Of a stretch of 64,000 bases of DNA, positions 18,595 through 28,661 are shown piece by piece. The notes below the pieces were generated by a model. The model was not told the origin of the DNA. It made no database searches and worked only from the letters and a program-made list of their open reading frames with translations. Source of the DNA: Lebetimonas sp. JH292 (lineage in GTDB: Bacteria > Campylobacterota > Campylobacteria > Campylobacterales > Nautiliaceae); assembly GCF_000523275.1 (NCBI RefSeq), contig NZ_ATHQ01000002.1:1-64000 (forward strand), written 5' to 3'. Positions within the stretch are counted from its first letter, which is position 1. Every line of letters starts with the position of its first letter. A program made the position numbers and the translations under genes.

Positions 18595-20770
18595 GTGGCG
18601 GAAGAAGAAAATGTAATAATCATTGAAGAAGACAATAAGAAAAAAAAGAAATATTTTTTAATTATCATTATTCTTCTGTTAATTGCATTAATACTGCTTT
18701 TGGCTTTGGCTTTCGCAGTAATAAAAAAGAAAAAAGAAAATAATGTCGAAAATAAAGAAATTACAGAAATTGCCAAAAAACTTGAAAAAAAGCATATACA
18801 AAAAGACACCCTTAAAACAATAATTAAAAAAGCCGCAATTCTTTATAAAAACGGGCAGAAAAAAAAAGCCCTGGAATTATTGAATAAAGTTTCTTCTTTT
18901 TCCCAGTCTCTTTCAAATTACAATCTCGGTGTGATTAAAATGAAAGAGGGTAAATTTAATAAAGCTTTAAAATTTTTTCAAAAAGCGATAAACAATAAAG
19001 AAAATAGGGTTGTGAGTGCTATAAATGCTGCTGTATGTGCATTGAAGCTTAAAAATAAAAAACTTTTTGATTATTATATAAATTTGGCATATATAACTCT
19101 CCCTGAAATTGCCAAATCAAAGAGTTATCCTTATTATTATGCCCTTGTGATGTATTATATGGGATATGAGCAAGAAGCGATTCCCGCTCTTAAAATGAAC
19201 ACTCCTTACAGAGAAGATTCTCAAAGGCTTTTAAGCGCAATTTACGAATATAATAATAATTTTATAAAAGCTCAGGATATTCAGAGGGCCCCTTTTTATA
19301 AAGGTCTTGATTTGGCGGAAATAGGTGAATATTCTTTGGCAAAACATTATTTGTCCCTTTCAGATAAAAAAAAGGCCAAATTTGCCTTGGCTTTGGTGGA
19401 TTTAAAACTTTCAGAATTTAAAGAAGCTTCAATACTCTTTAAAAATTTCGATGAAAACAATGTTTATCCTATCCGAATAAATTTAAAACCAAGTTTGTTT
19501 GACGTGAAAGTGGCACAAAAAGAGTTTAAAAACAGTTTTTTAGCTAAAAAAAGTGATTATTACGATTTGTTTTTTTATTTTGCCCCGTTTAAGGTTTACA
19601 GCCTGAACCAGACTATTGCATATTTAAAAAAGGGAATTGCCGGGATACCTATTGGGGCGATTGAAGAATCAAATTCATATCTTTCAAAAAGCGCTGTTTA
19701 TTCAGGGCTGAATTTGGAAATTTCAAAAGCAATAAAATTAGCTCTAAACGGGCATATTTATCTGGCGAATAAAAAATTTCAGACACTTATAAAAAAAAGG
19801 GACACTTCTTATATTCTGCATTATAATCTTGCTTTGACTTATGCGCAGCTTGGGGATTACAAACAAGCCTATTTTCATTTTTTAAGGGCCTATCATTTGA
19901 ATCCAGGTGATATGCTAAGCGGTATTTATGCACTTATGGCAGTTAGAAAAACAGGCAGAGACGATTCTAATTTACTTGCTTCTCTAAAAGAGGATTTAAA
20001 CGGCAAAAATGTTTTGGAATATGGGCTTATTTCTTTAATAAACAATAATACCGTGGGCATAGCCGCATTTTTGGAAAAAAACGAAAAGCCAAATCCTCTG
20101 TGGATTTTGGCAAAACTTGCCGGTAAAGCTGTTTTAAATGAAAATTATCTTGATGAAGCATTAAAATTAAAAAGTATGTTTAATAAGGATATTATTGCAA
20201 ATTTACTCTATTTTTATGCTGAGAATAAAAATTTAAGTGTTAAAAAATTAGCTCTTAATTTTCAGAGTCTGTTTCTGGAAAAAAACTGGGATATGAATGA
20301 TTTTTATTACGGTGCTAAAGTTGTGAGAGACTGGTATTTTGAATTTGCCAAAATTTCCGGACTTTTAAACAGAGGAAAGTTTTGATTTAGAAAAAAAAGC
20401 TAAAATAGAAAATTTTGATATTATACCTCTTTTAAAAAGACTTGCTTTTGCAAATCTATATACCAAACATTTTGAAGAATCTTATGTTATTTACAATGAT
20501 TTAATCAATAACAAAAATGTAGATGATCCTTTTACATTATACCAGGCTGCAGTTGCGGGAATAGGTGCCAATCATCATGCAAATGCAGTAGCTTTAATGG
20601 AACTTGCAAAATTAAAAAACCCGACATATTCAGAAGCAAGATACGGACTTGGACTTTTATGGCAGGAAGCCAATAACATTAGGGCAGCAAGAATTCAGTA
20701 TTCAAAAATTCCTGACGGTTTTGAGAGTAAATATTTCGATTTTAATATAAAACCTCCAAATTCATACTAA
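18595..20770 (+). pseudogene. pflB: PflB-like flagellar motor TPR protein, one frameshift
   Basis: The frame starting at a GTG (18595, with an AAAGG site) encodes an acidic-basic N-terminus, one membrane helix (about residues 21-43), then helical TPR-like repeats such as YILHYNLALTYAQLGDYKQA. It stops at TGA 20383-20385. The next frame continues at once with FDLEKKAKIENFDI and runs to 20770, ending in RAARIQYSKIPDG and a short tail; joined length is about 724 residues. The position after serS and the architecture fit PflB, the periplasmic disk protein of Campylobacterota flagellar motors. The frame change sits at TTT TGA after a GAGGA sequence, so it may be an extra T or a +1 recoding site. 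Confidence 0.75.
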
Positions 20771-20819
20771 ATTCATCAATATATAATAAAATCTTATAAA
20801 ATAAAACTGAGGAGGTAAA

Positions 20820-21545
20820 ATGAAATTTAGTTCAAGCGATTTTAAACAAGGGCTTTTTAATAAAACTATCACAAATGAAACAAATCATGCAATAGAAGAT
20901 ATTAATGTTTTTGTTAAAAAAACATATCAACTCTTAGCCGGAAGTTTAATTGCCGGGGCCGTTGGTGCATATGTAGGAATGGGTTTTGTATCTAATATGA
21001 TAAACCCGATAAGCGGAGGGCTTACATTTACATATTGGGGTTCTGTAATTTTGGAATTTGTTTTGCTTTTTGGATTATTGGCGGCAAAAAATAAGACACC
21101 GCTTAATTTGGTTTTACTTTTTGCGTTTACTTTTATGACAGGGTTTACATTAGCCCCGACTTTGGCTGTTTTTATAGCAAGAAATATGGGCTATGTAATT
21201 GGAGAGGCGTTTGGTTTAACTGCTGTTGCTTTCGGTGCTTTAACTGTTTTTGCAATGAATACAAAAAAAGATTTTACCACTATGGGGAAAATGCTTTTTA
21301 TTACATTAATTGTTTTAATAGTAGCAAGTATTGCCAATATTTTCTTACATCTGCCTATGCTTCAATTAATAATTGCAAGTGTAGGGGCGGTTTTGTTTAG
21401 TATGTTTATTTTATTTGACACTCAAAATATAATAAGGGGAAATGTAAGCAATGAAATAGAGGCTGCCGTTGCGCTTTATCTTGATTTTCTAAACTTGTTT
21501 ATATCTCTTCTTCAGATTTTGGGATTTTTAAATAATGAAGAATAA
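20820..21545 (+). CDS. Bax inhibitor-1/YccA family membrane protein
   Basis: The 241-residue protein has seven hydrophobic segments and the family ending FILFDTQNIIRGNVSNEIEAAVALYLDFLNLFISLLQILG, which contains the conserved acidic residues and the aromatic-rich last helix. Bacterial members are inner-membrane proteins linked to ion leak and to FtsH; the role here is not defined by context. An AGGAGG site precedes the ATG. It overlaps the following gene by 11 bases. Confidence 0.92.
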   Translation: MKFSSSDFKQGLFNKTITNETNHAIEDINVFVKKTYQLLAGSLIAGAVGAYVGMGFVSNMINPISGGLTFTYWGSVILEFVLLFGLLAAKNKTPLNLVLLFAFTFMTGFTLAPTLAVFIARNMGYVIGEAFGLTAVAFGALTVFAMNTKKDFTTMGKMLFITLIVLIVASIANIFLHLPMLQLIIASVGAVLFSMFILFDTQNIIRGNVSNEIEAAVALYLDFLNLFISLLQILGFLNNEE

Positions 21546-21951
21546 TTTGTATAGAAGCATTGATGCAAATATAAACAGGTTTAAAGAGGGTATAAGGGTG
21601 GTTGAGGATATTTTAAGATATGAATTTTCTTCTCCCCTTGCTCTTAAACTAAAAGAACTTAGACATATTAAAATTCCTGATTATGAAAAATATATAAAAT
21701 ACAGAGACTCAGCAGAGGATATTTTAAAAAAATCTACAAAAGATGAACTAAAACGATTAAATTTAAAAGACATAATTATTTCCAATTTAAAAAGAAGCCA
21801 GGAAAGTGCAAGGGTTTTAGAAGAGATTTTTAAATTATTTGATGTTAATTTATCAGAAAAGTTTAAAAAAGCGAGATATTTATTGTATAATTACGAAAAA
21901 GAAATCCTCTCTCTAATAGAAAGTGAAAAGTTAAAAAATGAAAATAATTAA
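21535..21951 (+). CDS. ThiD2-like protein (possible HMP-P kinase)
   Basis: The 138-residue helical protein has YRSIDANINRFKEGIRVVEDILRYEF near its start and NLKRSQESARVLEEIFK later. This pattern resembles the ThiD2 domain, described as an alternative HMP-phosphate kinase and often found fused to thiamine phosphate synthase (ThiE). Here it stands alone, without ThiE. Together with thiG on the minus strand it suggests dispersed thiamine genes. The family call is from memory of the motif and needs a profile search. It overlaps the Bax inhibitor gene by 11 bases. Confidence 0.6.
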   Translation: MKNNLYRSIDANINRFKEGIRVVEDILRYEFSSPLALKLKELRHIKIPDYEKYIKYRDSAEDILKKSTKDELKRLNLKDIIISNLKRSQESARVLEEIFKLFDVNLSEKFKKARYLLYNYEKEILSLIESEKLKNENN

Positions 21952-21986
21952 ATTTTTCATTTTACACTTTTAATTTATAATTTTAT
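21921..21986. repeat. Heptad-repeat hairpin before tRNA-Ala
   Basis: A tract of AAAGTGA, AAAGTTA, AAAAATG units at the end of the ThiD2-like gene faces an inverted tract (TTTTCAT, TTTACAC, TTTTAAT). It ends just before the tRNA. The arms can pair. Confidence 0.55.
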
Positions 21987-21987
21987 T

Positions 21988-22063
21988 GGGGACATGGCTC
22001 AGTTGGTAGAGCACTACGCTGGCAGCGTAGGGGTCACGGGTTCGAGTCCCGTTGTCTCCACCA
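21988..22063 (+). tRNA. tRNA-Ala (GGC)
   Basis: Acceptor GGGGACA/TGTCTCC, anticodon stem CTACG/CGTAG around CTGGCAG (anticodon GGC), T-arm GGGTTCGAGTCCC, and CCA encoded. The antisense strand is overlapped for 50 bases by the read-through end of the neighbouring phosphodiesterase frame. Confidence 0.97.
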
Positions 22064-22742
22064 AACTTCCAAAATCACTGAAAATCCCGTAAATTCCTAT
22101 TGAAAATAGTTTTTTGGCTTCATTCTTAGAATTTATTGTATATACTAAAACTCTATCTTTTAATTTTTCTAAAAATTCTTTTGTGACCAGTTTTTTTGAA
22201 ATATGAATTGAATCTATGTTTAATGTTTTTAAGTATTCCATTGAAAAAGGCTTGTCAAAAAGTGCTGCGGTGGAAATATTGTTTTGTTTAAAAAATCTTA
22301 AATATTTGTGTTCAAAACTTGAAATTAACACTTTATTTTCAAATTCAAATTTTTTTATGGTTTCTAAGATTTTTTCCAAAAAGACAGGTTCATTTTTAAA
22401 TACTTTTTTCAGTTCAATATTTACAGGCATATTCATTTCTTTGCACAATTCTAACGTTTCTTTAAGTGTTGGTATTTTTTCATCAGGATATATTGTAAAA
22501 TTTTTTAATTCTTTCAGTGTAAATTTGCAAACTTCCCCTTTGCCGTTTGTGGTTCTGTCAATTGTGTCGTCATGTATTACAACTATTTGATTATCTTTTG
22601 CAAATGTAACGTCAAATTCTATAAAATCGGCGTTGTTTTTAGCTGCTTTGAACGCATTTAACGTATTTTCCGGATACAAAGCGCTTAATCCCCTGTGGGC
22701 ACCTATAATATGAGTTTTATCGAAATTGTCGAAAAAATTCAT
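22014..22742 (-). CDS. Glycerophosphodiester phosphodiesterase (reads into tRNA-Ala antisense)
   Basis: The enzyme hydrolyses glycerophosphodiesters to sn-glycerol 3-phosphate and an alcohol. The 242-residue frame has the catalytic HRG (GAHRGLSALYPENT), the metal pair EFDVTF and HDDTIDRTT, and MPVNIELKK. No signal peptide is seen, so it is probably cytosolic. The family-like sequence ends at GIFSDFG near 22075. The last 15 or so codons are antisense tRNA-Ala and produce the familiar artefact TGLEPVTPTLPA. No stop codon intervenes, so the native end may have been lost. Confidence 0.88.
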   Translation of the reverse strand: MNFFDNFDKTHIIGAHRGLSALYPENTLNAFKAAKNNADFIEFDVTFAKDNQIVVIHDDTIDRTTNGKGEVCKFTLKELKNFTIYPDEKIPTLKETLELCKEMNMPVNIELKKVFKNEPVFLEKILETIKKFEFENKVLISSFEHKYLRFFKQNNISTAALFDKPFSMEYLKTLNIDSIHISKKLVTKEFLEKLKDRVLVYTINSKNEAKKLFSIGIYGIFSDFGSLVETTGLEPVTPTLPA

Positions 22743-22767
22743 TATAATTCCTTAAAAAAGGCTTGAT

Positions 22768-24459
22768 TTGCTTACATTTAAAAAAATATTAAAAGAAATT
22801 CAAAAATATAAAAAAGAATTTATTATTGCTCAAATTATAGCACTTTTGGCTACGCTTATCTCCATTCCTATACCACTTTTAATGCCTCTTTTAATTGATG
22901 AGGTATTACTCCATAAAGGCGGCTGGTGGATAGATTTTATTAACCGTTTTGAGAATTGCAATCCGTTTTGTTATGTGATGATAACTTTGTTTGCAGTGCT
23001 GATATTAAGGGGCTCTTTTATGTTTTTGAATATAGCCCAGGCATTTTTTTTTGAAAAAATAACAAAAGATATAACTTATAAAATAAGGTTGAGGGTAATA
23101 GAGCATTTAAAAAGAATTTCTCTTAATGAATATGAAAATTTAAAAACGGGGGATATTGCAAGTAGACTTATAAGCGATGTAAATACTCTGGAGGATTTTT
23201 TAATAAAATCGGTTTCTAAATTTGTAATTTCATTTTTGACGCTGATTGGAGTCGCTGTTGTTTTACTAAGTATTAATTTAAAACTTGGGCTTTTTATACT
23301 TTTGCTTAATCCTTTTGTTGTTGTTTTTTCAGGAAAACTGGCCAGAAAAGTTAAAAAATATAAACTTTCCCAAAATAAAACAATTTCTGTGTTTCAGGAA
23401 GCTTTAATAGAAACTCTGGAACTGTTTGACCAGATAAAAGCATACAACAAAGAAAATTTTTTCTTTAAAAGACTGTTTTTACTGGCGGGGGAAATGAAGA
23501 AAAAAGCATTTGAGTTCAGCTACAAAAGCGAAGCTTTTAACAAAATGAGTTTTTTAATGTTTTTGGTGGGATATGAAATATTCAGGGCTGCCGGAATTTT
23601 GGCGGTTGCATATGATGATTTAAGTATCGGTATGATGATAGCTGTATTTAGTTATTTGTGGTTTATGATGAGTCCTATTCAGGAAATTATAAATATTCAG
23701 TACTCTTTTTTCAGTGCAAAAGCGGCACTTGAGAGGATAAATAAATTGTTTGAACTTAAAAAAGAGCCTGTTTATGAGCATAAAAAAAATCCGTTTAATA
23801 AAAATATAGAAATTGAAACTAAAAATTTATATTTTAAATATAAAGATGATTGGATTTTGGAAAATGTGAATATAAAAATAATACCTTTTAAGATTACTGC
23901 GTTAATTGGTGCAAGCGGAGGCGGAAAAACAACATTTGCAAAATTAATCTCAGCTTTGCTGGTGCCGGATAGGGGAGATATTTTATATAATAAAATCAGT
24001 TATAAGGAGATAGGTTTAAATGAAATAAGAAAACATGTCGCCTTAATCTTGCAGGAAACTAAACTTTTTAACGATACTCTAAGGTTTAATCTGACATTAG
24101 GAGAAAATTTCGATGAAAGTGAGATAAAGAAAGCTTTAAAAAAGGCGGAATTTTTAAAGTCAGTAGATAAATTGCCAAAAGGGCTTGATACGTTTATAGG
24201 GAAAAACGGGGTGAAACTGAGCGGCGGGGAAAGGCAGAGGGTTGCAATAGCAAGAGCAATTCTTTTTAAACCTGAAGTTGTGATTTTGGATGAATCCACC
24301 TCAGCCCTTGATATAGACACAGAAGACAGGGTTTTTAAAAACATAGAAAATTTTTTAAAACAAAGAACATCAATTATTATTGCCCACAGGGCTGAAACAA
24401 TTGCAAAAGCGGATGAAATTTTAATGGTAAAAGAAAGAAATATTATAAAAGTTTCTTAA
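22768..24459 (+). CDS. ABC exporter, MsbA-like (fused membrane and ATPase domains)
   Basis: The 563-residue half transporter has six membrane helices in residues 1 to about 310, followed by an ATPase domain. The ATPase has Walker A GASGGGKTTF, signature LSGGERQRVAIARAI and Walker B VVILDEST. It starts at TTG (22768), seven bases after an AAAGG site; the frame has no ATG before the first helix. It is similar to lipid/peptide exporters such as MsbA, but the substrate cannot be assigned. It is divergent from the phosphodiesterase gene. Confidence 0.88.
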   Translation: MLTFKKILKEIQKYKKEFIIAQIIALLATLISIPIPLLMPLLIDEVLLHKGGWWIDFINRFENCNPFCYVMITLFAVLILRGSFMFLNIAQAFFFEKITKDITYKIRLRVIEHLKRISLNEYENLKTGDIASRLISDVNTLEDFLIKSVSKFVISFLTLIGVAVVLLSINLKLGLFILLLNPFVVVFSGKLARKVKKYKLSQNKTISVFQEALIETLELFDQIKAYNKENFFFKRLFLLAGEMKKKAFEFSYKSEAFNKMSFLMFLVGYEIFRAAGILAVAYDDLSIGMMIAVFSYLWFMMSPIQEIINIQYSFFSAKAALERINKLFELKKEPVYEHKKNPFNKNIEIETKNLYFKYKDDWILENVNIKIIPFKITALIGASGGGKTTFAKLISALLVPDRGDILYNKISYKEIGLNEIRKHVALILQETKLFNDTLRFNLTLGENFDESEIKKALKKAEFLKSVDKLPKGLDTFIGKNGVKLSGGERQRVAIARAILFKPEVVILDESTSALDIDTEDRVFKNIENFLKQRTSIIIAHRAETIAKADEILMVKERNIIKVS

Positions 24460-24519
24460 ATTTATATTTTTGCATTTTTAAGCTTAAAGTGTTAAAATAC
24501 AGGAAAAAAAGGACATAAA

Positions 24520-26208
24520 ATGAGAAGTGATGAAGTAAAAAAAGGATGGCATAGAGCCCCACACAGAAGTTTGTTTAGAGCTACAGGACTTAAAGATGAA
24601 GATTTTGAAAAACCTTTTATTGCCGTTGCAAACTCTTTTATTGAAGTAGTTCCAGGGCACTTTTTTTTAAATAAATATGCGGAAATTGTAAAAGATGAAA
24701 TTAGAAAAAACGGATGTGTGCCTTTTGAATTTAATACAATCGGTGTAGACGACGGTATTGCAATGGGGCACGACGGTATGCTTTATTCTCTGCCAAGCCG
24801 TGAGCTTATTGCAAATTCAGTAGAAACCATGATGAATGCTCATAAATTTGATGCGCTTATCTGTATTCCAAACTGTGATAAAATAACTCCGGGAATGGTT
24901 ATGGGGGCACTCAGGGTAAATGTGCCTACTATTGTGGTGACAGGCGGACCTATGAGAGCCGGGCATATGAAAGACGGAACACCGATTGACCTTGCTACAG
25001 TATTTGAAGGTCTTGGTAAATTTGAAAAAGGTGAAATTGATGAAAATACTTTATACGAATTGGAATGCAATGCATGTCCGGGGGGAGGAAGCTGTTCTGG
25101 TATGTTTACTGCTAATTCTATGAATACATTAATAGAAGCTATGGGACTTGCCCTTAAAGGAAACGGAACTGTTCCCGCTCTTACATCTGAGAGGGAAGAA
25201 CTTCTAAGACTTGCAGCCAGAAGAATCTGCGAAATTGCAAAAGACGAAAAACTTTATGAACAGTATAGAATAAAAAATATTATCAACGAAAAAGCGGTTC
25301 ATAATGCGTTTGTTGTGGATATGGCGATGGGTGGAAGCACAAATACCGTTTTGCATATGATGGCAATTGCAAAAGAAGCCGGAGTTGATTTTGATTTGGC
25401 TAAAATTAATGAAATCGCAAAACATGTAAGCCATATCGCAAAAATTTCCCCTTCACTTCAGACAGTTCATATGGAAGATATTAATAAAGCCGGCGGGATC
25501 AGTGCCGTTATGAAAGAAATTTCAAAAAGAAGCGATGTAATACTTTACACTGATAATCCTGTAATTGAAGGCGGAAGTGTTGCCGACAGGATTAAAGATG
25601 CTAAAGTGCTTGATTATTCTATAATTAAACCTGTTGAAAAACCGTTTAGTAAAGTAGGCGGGCTTGCCGTTTTATTCGGTAATTTGGCTGAAGAAGGGTG
25701 TGTTATTAAAACAGCCGGAATTGTCGGAAGTAGAAAATTTACTGGCCGTGCGGTATGCTTTAATTCCCAACAGGAGGCAATTGACGGAATTACAGGCGGA
25801 AAAGTAAAAGAAGGAGATGTTGTCGTAATCAGATACGAAGGACCAAAAGGCGGACCCGGAATGCAGGAAATGCTGGCACCAACAAGCCTTATTATGGGTA
25901 TGGGGCTTGGAGACAAAGTCGCTCTTATAACTGACGGTAGATTTTCAGGTGCCACAAGGGGGCTCAGTGTTGGGCATGTAAGTCCTGAAGCGGCTGAGGG
26001 CGGAATGATTGGACTTTTGAAAGACGGGGATATTATAGAAATTGATGCCGATAATTTTTCTATAAATGTAAAATTAAGCGATGAAGAAATTGAAAAAAGA
26101 AAAAAAGAATTCATTCCTATTAAAAAAGAGGTGCCAGGAAAATGGTTAAGGGATTACCGTGTCCTTGTTACAAACGCTGCTAACGGGGCGATACTTAAAG
26201 CGGATTAG
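24520..26208 (+). CDS. ilvD: Dihydroxy-acid dehydratase
   Basis: IlvD makes the 2-keto acids of valine and isoleucine synthesis using an Fe-S cluster. The 562-residue protein has the cluster cysteines in [12 protein letters not shown] and [20 protein letters not shown] and the late [20 protein letters not shown]. An AAGGA site precedes the ATG. Its stop (TAG) shares its G with the GTG start of the next gene. Confidence 0.97.
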   Translation: MRSDEVKKGWHRAPHRSLFRATGLKDEDFEKPFIAVANSFIEVVPGHFFLNKYAEIVKDEIRKNGCVPFEFNTIGVDDGIAMGHDGMLYSLPSRELIANSVETMMNAHKFDALICIPNCDKITPGMVMGALRVNVPTIVVTGGPMRAGHMKDGTPIDLATVFEGLGKFEKGEIDENTLYELECNACPGGGSCSGMFTANSMNTLIEAMGLALKGNGTVPALTSEREELLRLAARRICEIAKDEKLYEQYRIKNIINEKAVHNAFVVDMAMGGSTNTVLHMMAIAKEAGVDFDLAKINEIAKHVSHIAKISPSLQTVHMEDINKAGGISAVMKEISKRSDVILYTDNPVIEGGSVADRIKDAKVLDYSIIKPVEKPFSKVGGLAVLFGNLAEEGCVIKTAGIVGSRKFTGRAVCFNSQQEAIDGITGGKVKEGDVVVIRYEGPKGGPGMQEMLAPTSLIMGMGLGDKVALITDGRFSGATRGLSVGHVSPEAAEGGMIGLLKDGDIIEIDADNFSINVKLSDEEIEKRKKEFIPIKKEVPGKWLRDYRVLVTNAANGAILKAD

Positions 26209-27773
26209 TGAAAAAATATTTTTTTATTTTCTCTTCTTTTGTTTTTCTTACAAGTACAATACTGCTTTTTTTTATTGTTTTTGATTTTATAAATTATGCA
26301 AAAGCCAAAATGAATGAGGTTATTCATCAAAAAAGGATAAAAGAATATAATTTTATAATAAAAGAAAACAAAGATTATCTCTATTCATTAGCCAAATATT
26401 TTGCCAATTCTCCTTTGGTTAAAAAAGCATATAAAGAAAATAATCCTAATTTAATTTATAATGAATTTGCACCACTTTTTAATATTATGAATAAAAAAAA
26501 TCTTATTGAAGAGCTTCATTTTTTTAAATATCCCGCTGTTAATTTTTTGGATTTTCCAAACGACAATACAAAAATGTTTGACGCCTCAAAAAAAAGACTT
26601 GATATTTTAAATATAGAAACTGCAAAAAAAGGAGACGTTTTTTATTATATTTGCGCAAAATATCCTGGACTCAGGGCCGTTTTTCCAATAGAGGTTGATT
26701 CAAAAATTGTGGGCAGTGTTTCTTTCGCTCAGAAGATAGATTTTTTAATAAACAGATTTAAACTTTTGGGTGTTAAAAAAATATCAATTTTTTTAAATGA
26801 CAGACTGCTTAAATTTTTTTTAATGCCGAAATTTTATAAAAGTTATAAAAAATGCCCTTTAATTGAAAATAAATACAGATTGTTAGGGGATAAAATAAAA
26901 GAAAATAAATATTTTATTACTAAAATTGAATTAAAAGACTATTTCGGAAACGAACTGGGAAAAATAATTTTGGCCGATAGAAATGAAATAATGTTTAAAG
27001 ATATTGTGGTACATATTTTGGGTTATGTTTTTATATTTGTATTAATAATGTTTATGGGATGGTTTTTTTATTTTAGAATGTTAAATTATATTATAAAAGA
27101 GCTTAATAAAACAGATATTTATGTAAAGTTGTTAAAAAATCAGGAGTTTGACAAACTTCCTAAAACTTTTGAAGTAAGAAATGAAATAAACGTACATCAA
27201 AAAGCCATAATAGACGCTGCAAAGGAAATAAAAGCATTTATAAATATTTTACGCTCAAAAAAAGAAGAATATTACAACAAAGCTTATATAGATATTTTAA
27301 CCGGTGCATTTAACAGAAGGTTTTTAGAAGAAAAAGAGCATGAACTCTTTTTGAAATACAAAACATTAAAAAAACAGGTTTCGGTATTAATATTTGATAT
27401 AGACGATTTTAAAAAAGTAAACGATACATACGGACATGATGTAGGGGATATGGTTTTAAGCGAAATAGGAGAAATTGTAAAACAGATTTTAAGAAAAAAT
27501 GATATTTTTATACGTTACGGAGGGGAAGAGTTTGTAATAATCTTAGAAGATGTTAAATTAAAAGAAGTCGTTAAAATTGCTGAAAAATTAAGAAAAGCCA
27601 TAGAAAATAAAAAAATAAAAATAAATGACGAAAAAGAGATAAGTGTCAGCGTTTCCATCGGAATAAGCGAATTAAATTACGAAACTGACAACAATTTGTT
27701 TGATACGATAAAACGGGCGGATGAAAAACTGTATATAGCAAAAAGAAACGGTAAAAACAGGTGGGAAGTATAA
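26208..27773 (+). CDS. Membrane sensor diguanylate cyclase (GGDEF)
   Basis: The 521-residue protein has two membrane helices (about 5-27 and 267-290) enclosing a periplasmic sensor region with a Cache-like appearance. A cytosolic linker and a complete GGDEF domain follow. Intact features are DILTGAFNRRF, FDIDDFKKVNDTYGHDVGD and RYGGEEFV. Cyclase activity to c-di-GMP is expected. The GTG start overlaps the ilvD stop by one base and no separate promoter is seen, so it may be read from the ilvD transcript. No clear inhibitory RxxD site was identified. Confidence 0.92.
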   Translation: MKKYFFIFSSFVFLTSTILLFFIVFDFINYAKAKMNEVIHQKRIKEYNFIIKENKDYLYSLAKYFANSPLVKKAYKENNPNLIYNEFAPLFNIMNKKNLIEELHFFKYPAVNFLDFPNDNTKMFDASKKRLDILNIETAKKGDVFYYICAKYPGLRAVFPIEVDSKIVGSVSFAQKIDFLINRFKLLGVKKISIFLNDRLLKFFLMPKFYKSYKKCPLIENKYRLLGDKIKENKYFITKIELKDYFGNELGKIILADRNEIMFKDIVVHILGYVFIFVLIMFMGWFFYFRMLNYIIKELNKTDIYVKLLKNQEFDKLPKTFEVRNEINVHQKAIIDAAKEIKAFINILRSKKEEYYNKAYIDILTGAFNRRFLEEKEHELFLKYKTLKKQVSVLIFDIDDFKKVNDTYGHDVGDMVLSEIGEIVKQILRKNDIFIRYGGEEFVIILEDVKLKEVVKIAEKLRKAIENKKIKINDEKEISVSVSIGISELNYETDNNLFDTIKRADEKLYIAKRNGKNRWEV

Positions 27774-28597
27774 TAAAAACAGCTTTAGTTATAATAAAAC
27801 TTGTTATTCCTTTTTATATTTTGGCTGATGTTTTAATCTATTTTCATGTTTTAGAACATATATCTTTTTTGTTTAAACCTTTTACTTTTATTTTAGGCTT
27901 TGATGATAAGCTCGCTTTGAGTCTGGCTGCCGGGTTGCTTTTTAATATTTATGCCGGGATTGCATTTGCCGCACCTTTGAATCTCAGTCCATATGAATGG
28001 ACTGCCCTTGGGCTTTTTATGGGTATTGCTCATGCTTTGCCTGTTGAAAATGCAATAATGAAAAAACTTGGAATTTCTGTTTGGTATTCAACTATCTTAA
28101 GAATAAGCGGGGCAACCTTAGCGGTGTATATATTTAAATTATTTAATTTTCATTTAAATGATGCGGTAGTTTCAAAAAATATTGAAATAAGTCACTATAA
28201 CAGTTTTTTTAATATGCTTTTGCATTCTGTTTATAATGCTTCAATACTTGCTTTAAAAATTATTGTTTTAATCTCAGTTATCATAATCTTTATGGATTTT
28301 ATAAAAGCTAAATTTTTTAAAGATAAAAATATAAGTTCACATTTTTCAATTGTAACAGGTTTGATTCTCGGAATAACTTACGGGGCAGGAATATTGATTA
28401 AAGAAAAAGAAAAACTCTCAAAAAAAGATATACTGTTTATCGGAACTTTTTTAATGATATGTCATTCGGTTATTGAAGATACCGCCCTTTTTGCCATTTT
28501 TGGGGCAAGCATATGGATATTGATTTCTATCAGGCTGATTTTGGCAATAATTATCTCTTTTTTAGTTGTAAAACTATATAACAAATCTAATTTTTGA
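27761..28597 (+). CDS. Nucleoside-recognition (gate) domain membrane protein
   Basis: The 278-residue protein has about seven hydrophobic helices and two Gate-like halves (residues about 20-110 and 205-275). It resembles the SpmA/FeoB-C-terminal-type 'nucleoside recognition' family. Conserved-looking segments are GIAHALPVENAIMKKLG and GTFLMICHSVIEDTALFA. It begins at a GTG overlapping the GGDEF gene by 13 bases. Probably a membrane transport or scaffold protein; the ligand is unknown. Confidence 0.72.
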   Translation: MGSIIKTALVIIKLVIPFYILADVLIYFHVLEHISFLFKPFTFILGFDDKLALSLAAGLLFNIYAGIAFAAPLNLSPYEWTALGLFMGIAHALPVENAIMKKLGISVWYSTILRISGATLAVYIFKLFNFHLNDAVVSKNIEISHYNSFFNMLLHSVYNASILALKIIVLISVIIIFMDFIKAKFFKDKNISSHFSIVTGLILGITYGAGILIKEKEKLSKKDILFIGTFLMICHSVIEDTALFAIFGASIWILISIRLILAIIISFLVVKLYNKSNF

Positions 28598-28661
28598 TTT
28601 TTAAAAAATTTTCTATTATTATTTTTGTGTTTTATCTTCTGTCTGTAAAAAAGAAGAAAAA

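Noticed and set aside
25614-26114. 166-codon minus-strand frame, Ser/Pro-rich
   Set aside because: Antisense shadow of ilvD, which has complete family motifs.
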